From positions 1 through 64,000 of the forward strand of contig NZ_MDED01000025.1 in the NCBI RefSeq assembly GCF_002939885.1: 64,000 bases of DNA, in the 5' to 3' direction. The translations under genes were made by a program, and so were the position numbers. Numbering within the stretch: the first letter of the stretch is position 1; each line of letters begins with the position of its first letter. The stretch is from Xanthomonas cucurbitae (GTDB taxonomy: Bacteria; Pseudomonadota; Gammaproteobacteria; Xanthomonadales; Xanthomonadaceae). Under the pieces are notes generated by a model. That model saw nothing but the letters and a program-made list of their open reading frames with translations. It had not been told where the DNA came from and ran no database searches. Below, piece by piece: positions 7,406-16,488 of this stretch.

Positions 7406-9052
7406 TTGCGCCTGCTTCCGCTTGCTACCGCCCTGACACTGGCCATTGCCACGGGCGTGGCCCCTGCGCAGGAGAACCGCCTGCCCGACATCGGCTCATC
7501 GGCCGGCGAGTTGCTGACGCCGGCGCGACAGGCCGAGTACGGCAGGATGATGCTGGCTGAGCTGCGCAGCTACGACTACGTGCTGGACGACCCGCTGATC
7601 GGCGATTGGCTGCAAACCATGGGCACCCGCCTGGGTGCTAACAGCGCCCAGCCGCAGCAGCCGTTTACCTTCTTCATGCTGCGCGACCGCCAGATCAACG
7701 CATTCGCCACGCTGGGCGGCTATATCGCGGTCAACGCCGGGCTGGTCCTGATCGCCGACCGCGAGGACGAGGTGGCTGCGGTGCTGTCGCACGAAATCGC
7801 CCACGTCACCCAGCAGCACGTGCTGCGCGGGGTGGAGCGCGCGCAACGCGACCAGATCCCGATCCTGCTCGGCATGCTGGCCGCGGTGGTGGCGGCGCAA
7901 CAGGCCGGCGGCAATTCCAGGGGTGATGCCACCATGGCCACCATCACCAGCGCGATGGGGCTGATGCAGCAGCGCCAGATCGACTTCACCCGCTCCAACG
8001 AGTTCGAGGCCGACCGGCTGGGCATCCGCACCCTGGCACGCAGCGGCTACGACGTGGACGCGATGGCCGGATTCTTCGAACGCATGTCGGTGGCCATGCG
8101 CGCCAACGAGGGCGGCTACAGCGCGCCGGACTTCCTGCAGACCCACCCGGTCACCACCACCCGCATCAGCGAAGCCAAGGCACGCGCCGAGCAGATGAAG
8201 AAGAACACCGTGGTGCTGACCACCTCGGTGCCGGGTGGGACGCGTCAGGAACGTGTGGACCCGGCCGACCCGTCGTTGTCGGAACCCTTGAGCCGCAACG
8301 GCAACGCGCTGCTGCCCTACGCGCTGCGGTTGCCGGTGGACGCGCTCGGCCGTGGCGGCGACCAGCAAGGCTTCGATTGGGCCAAGGAGCGTCTGCGCGT
8401 GCTCACGGCCAGTACGCCGGATGCGGCCATCCGCGAATACGAGAACCTGCGCCGCAGCGCCAAGCAGGGGCTGAGCGAGGCGCAGCGTTACGGGCTGGCG
8501 CTGGCGCGGCTGCGCAACAGCGGCGGCCGCCCGAGCGAGCCGGTGGCCGAACTGGCCAGCCTGCTGGAGGCGCATCCGGACAATCTGTGGCTGGCGCTGG
8601 GCCTGAGCGAGGCGCAAGCCCGCGTCGGCCAGCGCGATGTGGCCAATGCCCGTTTCGACACCTTGCTGAAACACTTGCCGAACAACCGCGCGGTGGCGCT
8701 GACCTACGCCGGGGCGCTCAATGCGCAGGCCAGCAAGGACGCGGGCCAACGCGCACGGCAGGTGCTTGAACCATTACTGCATCGCCGCAGCGACGATCCG
8801 CTGCTGCAGCAGACCTATGCCCGCGCCTGCGAACTCGCCGGCGACCCTCTGCGCGCCAGCGAAGCCTACGCCGAGTCGGCGTATTTGAACGGCCATCCGG
8901 AGCAAGCCCTGATCCAGCTGGAAGCACTCAAGAAGAAGGAACTCGACTACGTGACACGGGCGCGCGTGGACGCGCGCATCGCCGCCATCACCCCGACCGT
9001 GCTGGAACTGCGCCGCCAGGGAATTCGCGATCCCGATCTGTCCACACAATGA
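7406..9052 (+). CDS. bepA: Periplasmic M48 metalloprotease with TPR domain (BepA type)
   Basis: A 548-residue exported protein. TTG 7406 is chosen because GGGAG precedes it and the product then begins with a signal peptide (MRLLPLATALTLAIATGVAPAQ). The zinc site HEIAH is at 129-133, with the third ligand Glu201 in NEFEADRLG. A helical TPR-rich half follows from about residue 330. This is the layout of E. coli BepA, which assists or degrades stalled LptD and other outer-membrane assembly intermediates. It is somewhat longer than E. coli BepA (487), mainly in the linker and TPR part. Single gene; downstream lies a heptamer array and then phoB. Confidence 0.87.
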   Translation: MRLLPLATALTLAIATGVAPAQENRLPDIGSSAGELLTPARQAEYGRMMLAELRSYDYVLDDPLIGDWLQTMGTRLGANSAQPQQPFTFFMLRDRQINAFATLGGYIAVNAGLVLIADREDEVAAVLSHEIAHVTQQHVLRGVERAQRDQIPILLGMLAAVVAAQQAGGNSRGDATMATITSAMGLMQQRQIDFTRSNEFEADRLGIRTLARSGYDVDAMAGFFERMSVAMRANEGGYSAPDFLQTHPVTTTRISEAKARAEQMKKNTVVLTTSVPGGTRQERVDPADPSLSEPLSRNGNALLPYALRLPVDALGRGGDQQGFDWAKERLRVLTASTPDAAIREYENLRRSAKQGLSEAQRYGLALARLRNSGGRPSEPVAELASLLEAHPDNLWLALGLSEAQARVGQRDVANARFDTLLKHLPNNRAVALTYAGALNAQASKDAGQRARQVLEPLLHRRSDDPLLQQTYARACELAGDPLRASEAYAESAYLNGHPEQALIQLEALKKKELDYVTRARVDARIAAITPTVLELRRQGIRDPDLSTQ

Positions 9053-9060
9053 CACTTGGG

Positions 9061-9091
9061 CGGGAATCGGGAATCGGGAATCGGGAATCGG
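9061..9091 (+). repeat. (CGGGAAT)n heptamer array, copy c
   Basis: Four consecutive, almost perfect CGGGAAT units begin 8 bases after the stop of the BepA-type gene. Confidence 0.8.
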
Positions 9092-9183
9092 CTAAAAGCA
9101 TGCAGGTCCAGCCTGGGCGTGTCGCCCATTGCCGGTTCAGTCTGTTTTGAAGACCTGCCGGCTGGCAGAAGCCGGTGCCGGCC

Positions 9184-9212
9184 ATGTCACATTAGAGTCA
9201 CAAAACCGTAGT
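9184..9212 (+). promoter_or_regulatory. Pho box (PhoB operator) upstream of phoB
   Basis: ATGTCAC - ATTA - GAGTCAC - AAAA - CCGTAGT gives 7-base repeats on an 11-base period. The known PhoB site is CTGTCAT-N4-CTGTCAT. The first two repeats each keep the GTCA core; the third is weak. The site ends about 38 bases before the phoB start, consistent with PhoB autoactivation as in E. coli. Confidence 0.72.
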
Positions 9213-9249
9213 CTACTGGCGATCACCAAAGCCAGACGGTAAGCCCCGC

Positions 9250-9939
9250 GTGCAAAAACGCATTCTGATCGTCGATGACGAACCCGCGATTCGCGACATG
9301 GTGGCGTTCGCGCTGCGCAAAGGCGAGTTCGAGCCCATCCATGCCGGCGACGCGCGCGAGGCGCAGACCGCCATCGCCGACCGGGTGCCGGATCTGATCC
9401 TGCTGGACTGGATGCTGCCCGGCACCAGCGGCCTGGACCTGGCACGGCGCTGGCGCAAGGAGCAGCTGACGCGCGAGATTCCGATCATCATGCTGACCGC
9501 GCGCGGCGAAGAGAACGACCGCGTCGGCGGGCTGGAAGCCGGCGTGGATGACTACGTGGTCAAGCCGTTCTCCGCCCGTGAGTTGCTGGCACGCATCCGT
9601 GCAGTGATGCGGCGCACCCGCGAGGACGACGAAGACGGCAGCGTGGCCGTGGGCCGCCTGCGGATCGATGGCGCCGCGCACCGCGTGTTCGCCGGCGATG
9701 CACCGGTGCCGATCGGCCCGACCGAATACCGCCTGCTGCATTTCTTCATGACCCACCCCGAGCGGGTGTATACGCGCACCCAGCTGCTGGACCATGTCTG
9801 GGGCGGCAGCGTGTACGTGGAAGAGCGCACCATCGACGTGCACATCCGCCGCCTGCGCAAGACGCTGGAACCGTTTGGCCTGGAAAACATGGTGCAGACC
9901 GTGCGTGGATCGGGCTATCGTTTTTCGTCGGCGACCTGA
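9250..9939 (+). CDS. phoB: Phosphate regulon response regulator PhoB
   Basis: A 229-residue OmpR-class regulator starting at GTG 9250. The receiver domain (about 1-120) has the acidic pocket near the N-terminus (IVDDEP), phospho-acceptor Asp53 in LLDWMLPG and the Lys of DYVVKPFSARELLARI. The winged-helix DNA-binding domain (about 130-229) carries GPTEYRLLHFFMTHPERVYTR and YVEERTIDVHIRRLRKTLEP. When phosphorylated by PhoR at low phosphate it activates genes with Pho boxes, including its own. phoR follows about 75 bases downstream. Confidence 0.95.
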   Translation: MQKRILIVDDEPAIRDMVAFALRKGEFEPIHAGDAREAQTAIADRVPDLILLDWMLPGTSGLDLARRWRKEQLTREIPIIMLTARGEENDRVGGLEAGVDDYVVKPFSARELLARIRAVMRRTREDDEDGSVAVGRLRIDGAAHRVFAGDAPVPIGPTEYRLLHFFMTHPERVYTRTQLLDHVWGGSVYVEERTIDVHIRRLRKTLEPFGLENMVQTVRGSGYRFSSAT

Positions 9940-10014
9940 TCGGCGCCGCACAGCCGCCTGGCCGCCGCATGGGCCGGGCAGCTACCTACCTGACGCTTCG
10001 TGGTAACGCCTTCC

Positions 10015-11343
10015 ATGCCCCAACATATCCGTTCCGCCTGGCTCAAGACGCTTGGCACTCTCGCGCTGTTGCTGGGCGCTGCCGTGGTGGTGGGCGTGCT
10101 GATCGAGCATGTGTGGATGGCGCTGACCTTCACCGCACTGGGCGTGCTGGGGTGGCATTACTGGCGGCTGCGCCAGGTGCTGCGCCGGCTCACCGCGCGC
10201 CAGCGTGCCGAGCCTGCGGTCGGCATCGGCGCCTGGAACGAACTGGACCGCCTGCTGTACCGCAGCCAGGCCGAAATGCGCGGGCGCAAACGGCGCCTGA
10301 TCGACATGCTGCGGACCTACCGCGCCGCCGCGCAGGCACTGCCGGATGCGGTGGTGGTGGTGGACCGCAACAACCAGCGCGTGCAGTGGTTCAACAAGGC
10401 CGCCGGCGGCCTGCTCGGCCTGCAGCATCCTGGTGACATGGGCGTGTCGGTGGTGGAACGCCTGCAACCGCTGCCGTTGGCGCACTGGCTGGCGGCCGGG
10501 CGCAATGCCGAGCCGATGCTGGATGCGGCCTCGCCGGTGGACCCGGACCTGCGCCTGAACCTGCGCCTGATTCCGTATTCGGACGACTACTGGCTGCTGG
10601 TGGCGCGCGATGTCAGCAAGCTGCTGCGCCTGGAACAGGTGCGCCGCGACTTCGTGGCCAATGTCTCGCACGAGTTGCGCACGCCGTTGACGGTGGTACA
10701 CGGCTACCTGGACATGCTCGACCCGGAAGACTTCCCGGACTCGGGCCCGATGCTGGCGGAGATGCGCAAGCAGTCGCAGCGCATGGCACAGCTGGTGGAA
10801 GACCTGCTGACCCTGTCGCGGCTGGAATCGCAGGAAGAACTCGGCGAAGAACACGTGGCGATGGCGCCGATGCTGTCCACCCTGCGCCGCGAGGCCGAGG
10901 CGCACAGCCAGGGCCGGCACACGGTGGAAGTGATCGACGAGGCCGGCGTGGATCTGCTCGGTTCCAACAAGGAATTGCATAGCGCGTTCTCCAACCTGGT
11001 GACCAATGCGGTGCGCTATACGCCCGGCGGCGGCACGGTCACGATCCGCTTCGTGCGCGAAGGCGACGGCGCGGCGCTGGCAGTGCGCGACACCGGCTAC
11101 GGCATCCCCGCCTCGCATCTACCGCGCATCACCGAGCGTTTTTATCGCGTGTCCAGCAGCCGCTCGCGCGAGAGCGGCGGCACCGGGCTGGGGCTGTCGA
11201 TCGTCAAGCACATCCTGGGCCTGCACCAGGCGCGGCTGGACATCGAAAGCGAGGTGGGACGCGGCAGCGAGTTCTCGTGCCATTTCGTGGCCGCCCGTGT
11301 CGTGCAACGCGAACCGTCCCTGCCACTGTCACGCTCGGCGTGA
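10015..11343 (+). CDS. phoR: Phosphate regulon sensor histidine kinase PhoR
   Basis: A 442-residue membrane kinase; ATG 10015 is taken as the start, although GTG 10000 is possible in frame. Two hydrophobic segments near the N-terminus (TLGTLALLLGAAVVVGVLI and MALTFTALGVLGW) leave almost no periplasmic loop, as in other PhoR proteins, which sense phosphate through the Pst/PhoU system. A PAS region (about 90-190) is followed by the HisKA box NVSHELRTPLTVVHGY with His219, the N box NLVTNAVRYTPGG and the G boxes DTGYGIP and GGTGLGLSIVKHIL. It phosphorylates PhoB. ppk follows. Confidence 0.95.
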   Translation: MPQHIRSAWLKTLGTLALLLGAAVVVGVLIEHVWMALTFTALGVLGWHYWRLRQVLRRLTARQRAEPAVGIGAWNELDRLLYRSQAEMRGRKRRLIDMLRTYRAAAQALPDAVVVVDRNNQRVQWFNKAAGGLLGLQHPGDMGVSVVERLQPLPLAHWLAAGRNAEPMLDAASPVDPDLRLNLRLIPYSDDYWLLVARDVSKLLRLEQVRRDFVANVSHELRTPLTVVHGYLDMLDPEDFPDSGPMLAEMRKQSQRMAQLVEDLLTLSRLESQEELGEEHVAMAPMLSTLRREAEAHSQGRHTVEVIDEAGVDLLGSNKELHSAFSNLVTNAVRYTPGGGTVTIRFVREGDGAALAVRDTGYGIPASHLPRITERFYRVSSSRSRESGGTGLGLSIVKHILGLHQARLDIESEVGRGSEFSCHFVAARVVQREPSLPLSRSA

Positions 11344-11452
11344 TATGTAAGCGGTGCAGGCCGCAGCGCGGCGCGATGCACCGGTGCCATCCGTGTCGCA
11401 TCGCCTGCGTCGCGGCCCATGCGCCGCACACCACGCACACCACTTCGCCTTG

Positions 11453-13567
11453 ATGACCGACTCCATGGGCCACGCCAAAGAACTGCACGACGTCACACCC
11501 GGCGACGACATCGCCACCGATCCGCTGCGGGATCCGGCGCTGTACATCAACCGCGAGCTGTCGCAGCTGGATTTCAATTTCCGGGTATTGGCGCAGGCAC
11601 TGGACGACCAGGTGCCGCTACTGGAACGGCTGCGCTTCCTGTGCATCTCCTGCACCAACCTGGACGAATTCTTCGAGATCCGCGCCGCCACCGTGCGGCA
11701 CGCGCAGGAATTCGGCTTGCCGCCGGCACCGGACGGTTTGAGCCCTACCGCCATCCTCAATGCCGTGCACGACCGCGCGGCCAAGTTGGTGGAGCAGCAG
11801 TACCACGCCTGGAACGAGGTGCTGCGCCCGGCGATGGAAGAAGCCGGTGTGGCCGTACTCGGTCGCTCGACGTGGACGGCGCGGCAGAAGCGCTGGCTGC
11901 GCGCCTACTTCCGCAACGAGATCATGCCGGTGCTCTCGCCACTGGGGCTGGATCCGGCGCATCCGTTCCCGAAGATCCTCAACAAGACCCTGAACATCGT
12001 GGTGGTACTGGAGGGCCAGGATGCGTTCGGACGCGCCGGCCACCTGGCCATTGTGCGTGCGCCGCGTTCGTTGCCGCGCATCATCCAGCTGCCGGCCAGC
12101 CTGTCGCCGGACGGTGCGCAGAGTTTTGTGTTCCTGTCCTCGGTGCTGTCGGAGTTCGTGGACGAGCTGTTCCCGGGCATGCAGGTCAAGGGCTCCTACC
12201 AGTTCCGCGTCACCCGCAATTCCGAATTGGTGGTGGACGAAGAAGAGGTCGAAAATCTGGCGCTCGCCTTGCGCGACGAGCTGGTTACCCGCGGCTACCG
12301 GCCGGCGGTGCGCCTGGAAATCGCGCACGACTGCCCGGCGCCGATCATGCGCACCCTGCTGCAGAACTTCGGTCTGAACGAGAACGCGGTGTACCGCATC
12401 GTCGGGCCGGTCAATCTCAGCCGCGTCACCCAGGTCTACGATCTGGTGCAGCGCCCCGAACTCAAGTACCCCGCGTTCAATCCGCGCACCTTGCGCGACA
12501 GCGAAGGCATCTTCGAGATCGTCGGCAAGGGCGATGTCCTGCTGCACCACCCCTTCGATGCGTTCACCGCGGTGCTGGATGTCATCCGCCAGGCGGCAGT
12601 CGATCCGAACGTGCTGGCGATCAAGCAGACGCTGTACCGCACCGGCAAGGATTCGTTGATCGTCGATGCGCTGATCCTGGCCGCGCGCAACGGCAAGGAC
12701 GTCACCGTGGTGGTGGAACTGCGCGCGCGTTTCGACGAGGAAGCCAACCTGGGGCTGGCCGACAAGTTGCAGGAAGCCGGCGTGCAGGTGGTGTACGGCG
12801 TGGTCGGCTACAAGACCCATGCCAAGATGCTGCTGATCGTGCGCCGCGAAGGACGCAAGCTCAAACGCTATGTGCATCTGGGCACCGGCAACTACCACAG
12901 CGGCACCGCGCGGCTCTACACCGACATCAGCCTGATTACCGCCGATGCGGAGATCGGCAACGACGTACACATGCTGTTCCAGCAACTGTCCGGGCTGGCC
13001 CCGCGCATGAAACTGGACCAGCTGCTGCAATCGCCCTTCACCCTGCATGCCGGCGTACTGAAACGCATCGACCGCGAAACCCGACTGGCCCGCAAGGGCC
13101 GCCCGGGCCGCATCATTGCCAAGATGAACGCTCTCAACGAACCGCAGGTGGTGCGCGCCCTGTACACCGCCTCGCAGGCCGGCGTGCAGATCGACCTGAT
13201 TATTCGCGGCGCCTGCACGCTGCGGCCGGGCGTGCCGGGCGTGTCCGACAATATCCGCGTGCGCTCGATCGTGGGGCGCTTCCTGGAACACAGCCGCGTG
13301 TATTGGTTCGGCAACGACGGGGCGGCCGAGCTGTATTGCGCCAGCGCCGACTGGCTGGAACGCAACCTGCTGCGCCGGGTGGAAACCTGCTTCCCGATCC
13401 TGGACCCGGACCTGGCCCGGCGCGTGTATCGCGAAGTGCTGCAGAACTACCTGGACGACAACGTCAGCGCGTGGGAGCTGGACGCCGAGGGCGTGTACCA
13501 CAAGCGCACGCCCGCACCCGGTGAACCGGCCCATTCGGCGCAGGTGACCTTGCTCGATCGGATCTGA
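11453..13567 (+). CDS. ppk: Polyphosphate kinase 1
   Basis: A 704-residue enzyme that makes inorganic polyphosphate from ATP reversibly. ATG 11453 is preferred; the reading extended upstream begins in poor sequence. The N domain opens with YINRELSQLDFNFRVLAQA, and the head domain contains SCTNLDEFFEIR. Catalytic motifs are the phospho-accepting His456 in YKTHAKMLLIVRREG and the following HLGTGNYHSGTARLYTD. A second phospholipase-D-like half contains QIDLIIRGACTLRPG. Length is near the family norm (about 690). It lies 110 bases after phoR and 57 before ppx, so polyphosphate synthesis and degradation genes are adjacent to their regulators. Confidence 0.95.
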   Translation: MTDSMGHAKELHDVTPGDDIATDPLRDPALYINRELSQLDFNFRVLAQALDDQVPLLERLRFLCISCTNLDEFFEIRAATVRHAQEFGLPPAPDGLSPTAILNAVHDRAAKLVEQQYHAWNEVLRPAMEEAGVAVLGRSTWTARQKRWLRAYFRNEIMPVLSPLGLDPAHPFPKILNKTLNIVVVLEGQDAFGRAGHLAIVRAPRSLPRIIQLPASLSPDGAQSFVFLSSVLSEFVDELFPGMQVKGSYQFRVTRNSELVVDEEEVENLALALRDELVTRGYRPAVRLEIAHDCPAPIMRTLLQNFGLNENAVYRIVGPVNLSRVTQVYDLVQRPELKYPAFNPRTLRDSEGIFEIVGKGDVLLHHPFDAFTAVLDVIRQAAVDPNVLAIKQTLYRTGKDSLIVDALILAARNGKDVTVVVELRARFDEEANLGLADKLQEAGVQVVYGVVGYKTHAKMLLIVRREGRKLKRYVHLGTGNYHSGTARLYTDISLITADAEIGNDVHMLFQQLSGLAPRMKLDQLLQSPFTLHAGVLKRIDRETRLARKGRPGRIIAKMNALNEPQVVRALYTASQAGVQIDLIIRGACTLRPGVPGVSDNIRVRSIVGRFLEHSRVYWFGNDGAAELYCASADWLERNLLRRVETCFPILDPDLARRVYREVLQNYLDDNVSAWELDAEGVYHKRTPAPGEPAHSAQVTLLDRI

Positions 13568-13624
13568 GAACGCCACGCCCGTGGCCTCTCACGTGGGCAA
13601 CAGCCCATCGGCTACCATGCGGCC

Positions 13625-15151
13625 ATGCCAATGCCCTCCCCCACGATCCCGCCCCTGCGCGATGGCGATATGCTCGCCGCCGTCGATCTAGGCTCCAATA
13701 GTTTCCACATGGTTATCGCGCGCTACCTGATGGGTCAGCTGCGCGTGGTGGACCGCCTGCGGGAGACGGTGCGCATGGCCGACGGTCTGGATGGCAAGGG
13801 CGGTCTCTCCAATGAAGCACGGCAGCGCGCACTGGAATGCCTGGCGCGGTTTGGGCAACGCATCCGCGATGTGCCGTCGCTGCGCGTGCGTGCATTGGCT
13901 ACCAACACGGTGCGCCAGCTGCGATCGCCGCAGACCTTTCTGATGCCGGCTGAAACCGCACTTGGGCACGCGATCGAAGTGGTCAGCGGTCGCGAGGAGG
14001 CACGCCTGATCTATCTCGGCGTGACCCATGCGCAACCGCCCAAGCCCGACCAGCGCCGCCTGGTGATCGACATCGGCGGCGGCTCCACGGAATTCATCAT
14101 CGGCCAAGGGTTCCAGACCCTGGAACGCGAAAGCCTGCAGGCCGGCTGCATCGCCAGCACGCGGCGGTTCTTTCCCGGCGGCAAGCTGTCCAGGAAGAAG
14201 TGGAAGGATGCACTGACCGAGATCGGCGCCGAGTTCCAGCAGTTCGCCGGCCAATACAAGACGCTGGGCTGGCATGAAGCGATCGGCTCGTCCGGCACGC
14301 ACAAGGCCATCGGCGAGATCTGCGCGGCGATGAAACTCACCAAGGGCGCGATCACCGCTCAGGCGCTGCCGGCGCTGCGCGAGGAACTGCTCAAGGCCAA
14401 GCGCATCGAGGACATCCAGCTGCCCGGGCTGGCCGCCGAACGCCGGCCGATCATCGCCGGCGGCATCCTGGTACTCGAAGCGGCCTTCCAGGCGCTGGGG
14501 CTGGAGAAGCTGATGGTGAGCAAGGCGGCGATGCGCGAAGGCATCCTGTACGACATGCTCGGCCGCGGTGGCCAGAACGACCCGCGCGACAGTTCGGTGG
14601 CTTCGCTGGTGCAGCGCTACGGCATCGACGAAGTGCAGGCCCAACGCGTGGAGGCTACTGCCACCCGGCTGTTCGACCAGGTGTGCGACTCCTGGCAGCT
14701 GGATGGCGACGACGCGCAGGTGCTGCGCCAGGCCGCGCGCCTGCACGAACTGGGGCTGATGATCGCCCATAGCCAGTACCATATCCACGGCAGCTACATC
14801 CTGGAGCACTCGGACATCGCCGGCTTCTCGCGGCAGGAGCAGCAGGTGCTGGCCGCCTTGGTGCGCACGCATCGGCGCAATGTCTCCCGGACCGCCTTCG
14901 ATGCCCTGCCCGATCGCCTGCTACTGCCGACCCGCCGCAAGGCCGCGCTGCTGCGGCTGGCGGTGCTGCTGCACCGCGCGCACGAGGCAGACCCGATTCC
15001 AACCCTGGAACTCACCGCCGAAGACACACGGCTGTCGTTGATCCTGTCGCAGAGCTGGATCGATTCACGCCCACTGCTGCGTGCCGACCTGATCGGCGAG
15101 ATCGAAGGCATGGCCGGGCTGGGCATCGTGTTCAAGCCGTTTGTGGCCTGA
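13625..15151 (+). CDS. ppx: Exopolyphosphatase (Ppx/GppA family)
   Basis: A 508-residue protein with the sugar-kinase/Hsp70-like fold. The phosphate-1 motif AAVDLGSNSFHMVIARY is near the N-terminus. The phosphate-2 motif LVIDIGGGSTEFIIGQG is at about 145, and the catalytic Glu lies in SGREEARLIYLGV. A C-terminal HD-like helical domain contains LHELGLMIAHSQYHIHGSYI. Length equals that of E. coli Ppx (513). It releases terminal phosphate from polyphosphate; pppGpp hydrolysis, the GppA activity, cannot be excluded from sequence. It follows ppk directly. A heptamer array starts just after the stop. Confidence 0.92.
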   Translation: MPMPSPTIPPLRDGDMLAAVDLGSNSFHMVIARYLMGQLRVVDRLRETVRMADGLDGKGGLSNEARQRALECLARFGQRIRDVPSLRVRALATNTVRQLRSPQTFLMPAETALGHAIEVVSGREEARLIYLGVTHAQPPKPDQRRLVIDIGGGSTEFIIGQGFQTLERESLQAGCIASTRRFFPGGKLSRKKWKDALTEIGAEFQQFAGQYKTLGWHEAIGSSGTHKAIGEICAAMKLTKGAITAQALPALREELLKAKRIEDIQLPGLAAERRPIIAGGILVLEAAFQALGLEKLMVSKAAMREGILYDMLGRGGQNDPRDSSVASLVQRYGIDEVQAQRVEATATRLFDQVCDSWQLDGDDAQVLRQAARLHELGLMIAHSQYHIHGSYILEHSDIAGFSRQEQQVLAALVRTHRRNVSRTAFDALPDRLLLPTRRKAALLRLAVLLHRAHEADPIPTLELTAEDTRLSLILSQSWIDSRPLLRADLIGEIEGMAGLGIVFKPFVA

Positions 15152-15153
15152 GG

Positions 15154-15176
15154 CGGGAATCGGGAATGGGGAATTG
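15154..15176 (+). repeat. (CGGGAAT)n heptamer array, copy d
   Basis: Three imperfect units lie directly after the ppx stop. With the reverse copy at 15250-15270 they form an inverted pair that could fold into a long hairpin around 15177-15249. Confidence 0.65.
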
Positions 15177-15249
15177 TCGATCACCGGCTTCTGATGTAGA
15201 TCGCTGACAGGCGACCATACGCTAAACGCAAGCAGCGCTTTTGCCTTTG

Positions 15250-15270
15250 CGATTCCCGATTCCCGATTCC
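15250..15270 (-). repeat. (CGGGAAT)n heptamer array, copy e (reverse)
   Basis: Three perfect reverse units (CGATTCCCGATTCCCGATTC) lie in the leader of the glycosyltransferase gene, facing copy d. Confidence 0.7.
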
Positions 15271-15271
15271 T

Positions 15272-15289
15272 CTGTCACCGCCACGTCTT
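15272..15289 (+). promoter_or_regulatory. Possible degenerate Pho box before the glycosyltransferase
   Basis: CTGTCAC - CGCC - ACGTCTT. The first half matches the PhoB repeat in six of seven positions, the second in only about four of seven. It ends 59 bases before the glycosyltransferase start. Weak alone, but the gene directly follows phoB-phoR-ppk-ppx. Confidence 0.3.
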
Positions 15290-15348
15290 GTCTGCGCAAC
15301 ATCAATGCCATCGCCCTCCCGGAAGCTAGCCAAAACGGGAGAACGGGC

Positions 15349-16488
15349 ATGCGCTACGCGATCGTTACCGAAACCTACCCCCCCGAAGTCAATGGCGTAG
15401 CACTGACCGTGCATGGCCTGGAAACCGGGCTGCGCGCGCGCGGACATCAGGTGGACGTGGTGCGCCCACGCCAGGGCGGCGATTCGCCCCAGACCGCCGA
15501 TGCCTTGCTGGTGCGTGGCGCGGCGCTGCCGCGCTATCCGGGGCTGAAATTCGGGTTGCCGGCCATGCAACGGCTGCTGGGCCACTGGCGAGCGACGCAG
15601 CCGGATGCGATCTACATCGCCACCGAAGGCCCGCTGGGCTGGTCGGCGATGCGCGCCGCGCGCCGGCTGGGCATTCCGGTGGCCAGCGGCTTCCATACCC
15701 GCTTCGACCAATACCTGCCGGACTACGGCGCGGCCTGGCTGCAAGGCACCGCGCTGCGCTGGATGCGCCGCTTCCACAACCAGGCCGAAGTCACCCTGGT
15801 GCCGACCCACGAGCTGCAGCAAACCCTGCGCGATGACGGCTTCCAGCACGTCCAGGTGCTGGCGCGCGCCGTGGACAGCCAACAGTTCGATCCGGCCCGG
15901 CGCGATCCGGCGCTGCGTGCGCAGTGGGGCATCGAAGGCGAAGGCTTTGCCGCGATCTACGTCGGGCGAATCGCCAACGAAAAGAACCTGCCGTTGGCCA
16001 TCCACGCATTTCGCACGCTGCAACGGATCCGTCCCAAGGCACGCTTCGTGTGGGTCGGCGATGGTCCGGCACGCGAAAAAATCGCCCACGAGAATCCCGA
16101 CTTCATCTTCTGCGGCGTCCAGCGTGGTCAGTCCCTGGCCCGCCACTTCGCCAGCGGCGATCTGTTCCTGTTTCCCAGCCACAGCGAGACCTTCGGCAAC
16201 GTGACGCTGGAAGCAATGGCCAGTGGCGTGGCGACGGTCGCCTTCGACTACGGTGCCGCGCGCCAATACCTGCGTAGCGGCCAGACCGGTGCGGCGGTGG
16301 ACACCGATGCGGCGTTCATCCAGGCAGCAGTCGCGCTGACCGAGGACGACGCCCTGCGCCAGCGCATGGGCACGGCGGCCGCGCAGGCGATGAAGAAACT
16401 GCATCCGGACAACGTGGTGTCCGACTTCGAAGCGCTGTTGCTGGGGATCACTGCCGTACGGGGGCGTCATGTCGTCGACGCGGCTTGA
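15349..16488 (+). CDS. Family 4 glycosyltransferase (glycolipid-synthase-like)
   Basis: A 379-residue GT-B enzyme starting at ATG 15349 with GGGAG upstream. The N-terminal domain starts MRYAIVTETYPPEVNGVALT, the acceptor-loop form seen in bacterial GT4 enzymes such as Agt/MgtA-like diacylglycerol glycosyltransferases and SQD2 relatives. The donor domain has YVGRIANEKNLPLAI and the EX7E motif SETFGNVTLEAMASG. The next gene, a PAP2 phosphatase, overlaps its end by 20 bases, so the two are coupled. Together with the Pho genes upstream this suggests membrane glycolipid synthesis, but donor and acceptor are unknown. A role in envelope polysaccharide is an alternative. Confidence 0.8.
   Translation: MRYAIVTETYPPEVNGVALTVHGLETGLRARGHQVDVVRPRQGGDSPQTADALLVRGAALPRYPGLKFGLPAMQRLLGHWRATQPDAIYIATEGPLGWSAMRAARRLGIPVASGFHTRFDQYLPDYGAAWLQGTALRWMRRFHNQAEVTLVPTHELQQTLRDDGFQHVQVLARAVDSQQFDPARRDPALRAQWGIEGEGFAAIYVGRIANEKNLPLAIHAFRTLQRIRPKARFVWVGDGPAREKIAHENPDFIFCGVQRGQSLARHFASGDLFLFPSHSETFGNVTLEAMASGVATVAFDYGAARQYLRSGQTGAAVDTDAAFIQAAVALTEDDALRQRMGTAAAQAMKKLHPDNVVSDFEALLLGITAVRGRHVVDAA

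Noticed and set aside
11618-13576. 650-codon minus-strand frame opposite ppk
   Set aside because: Mirror of the ppk reading frame; no start signal, no domain, and the ppk protein explains the conservation.
5051-15270. CRISPR array
   Set aside because: The repeated units are contiguous heptamers without spacers, scattered over several sites, and no cas genes are present.
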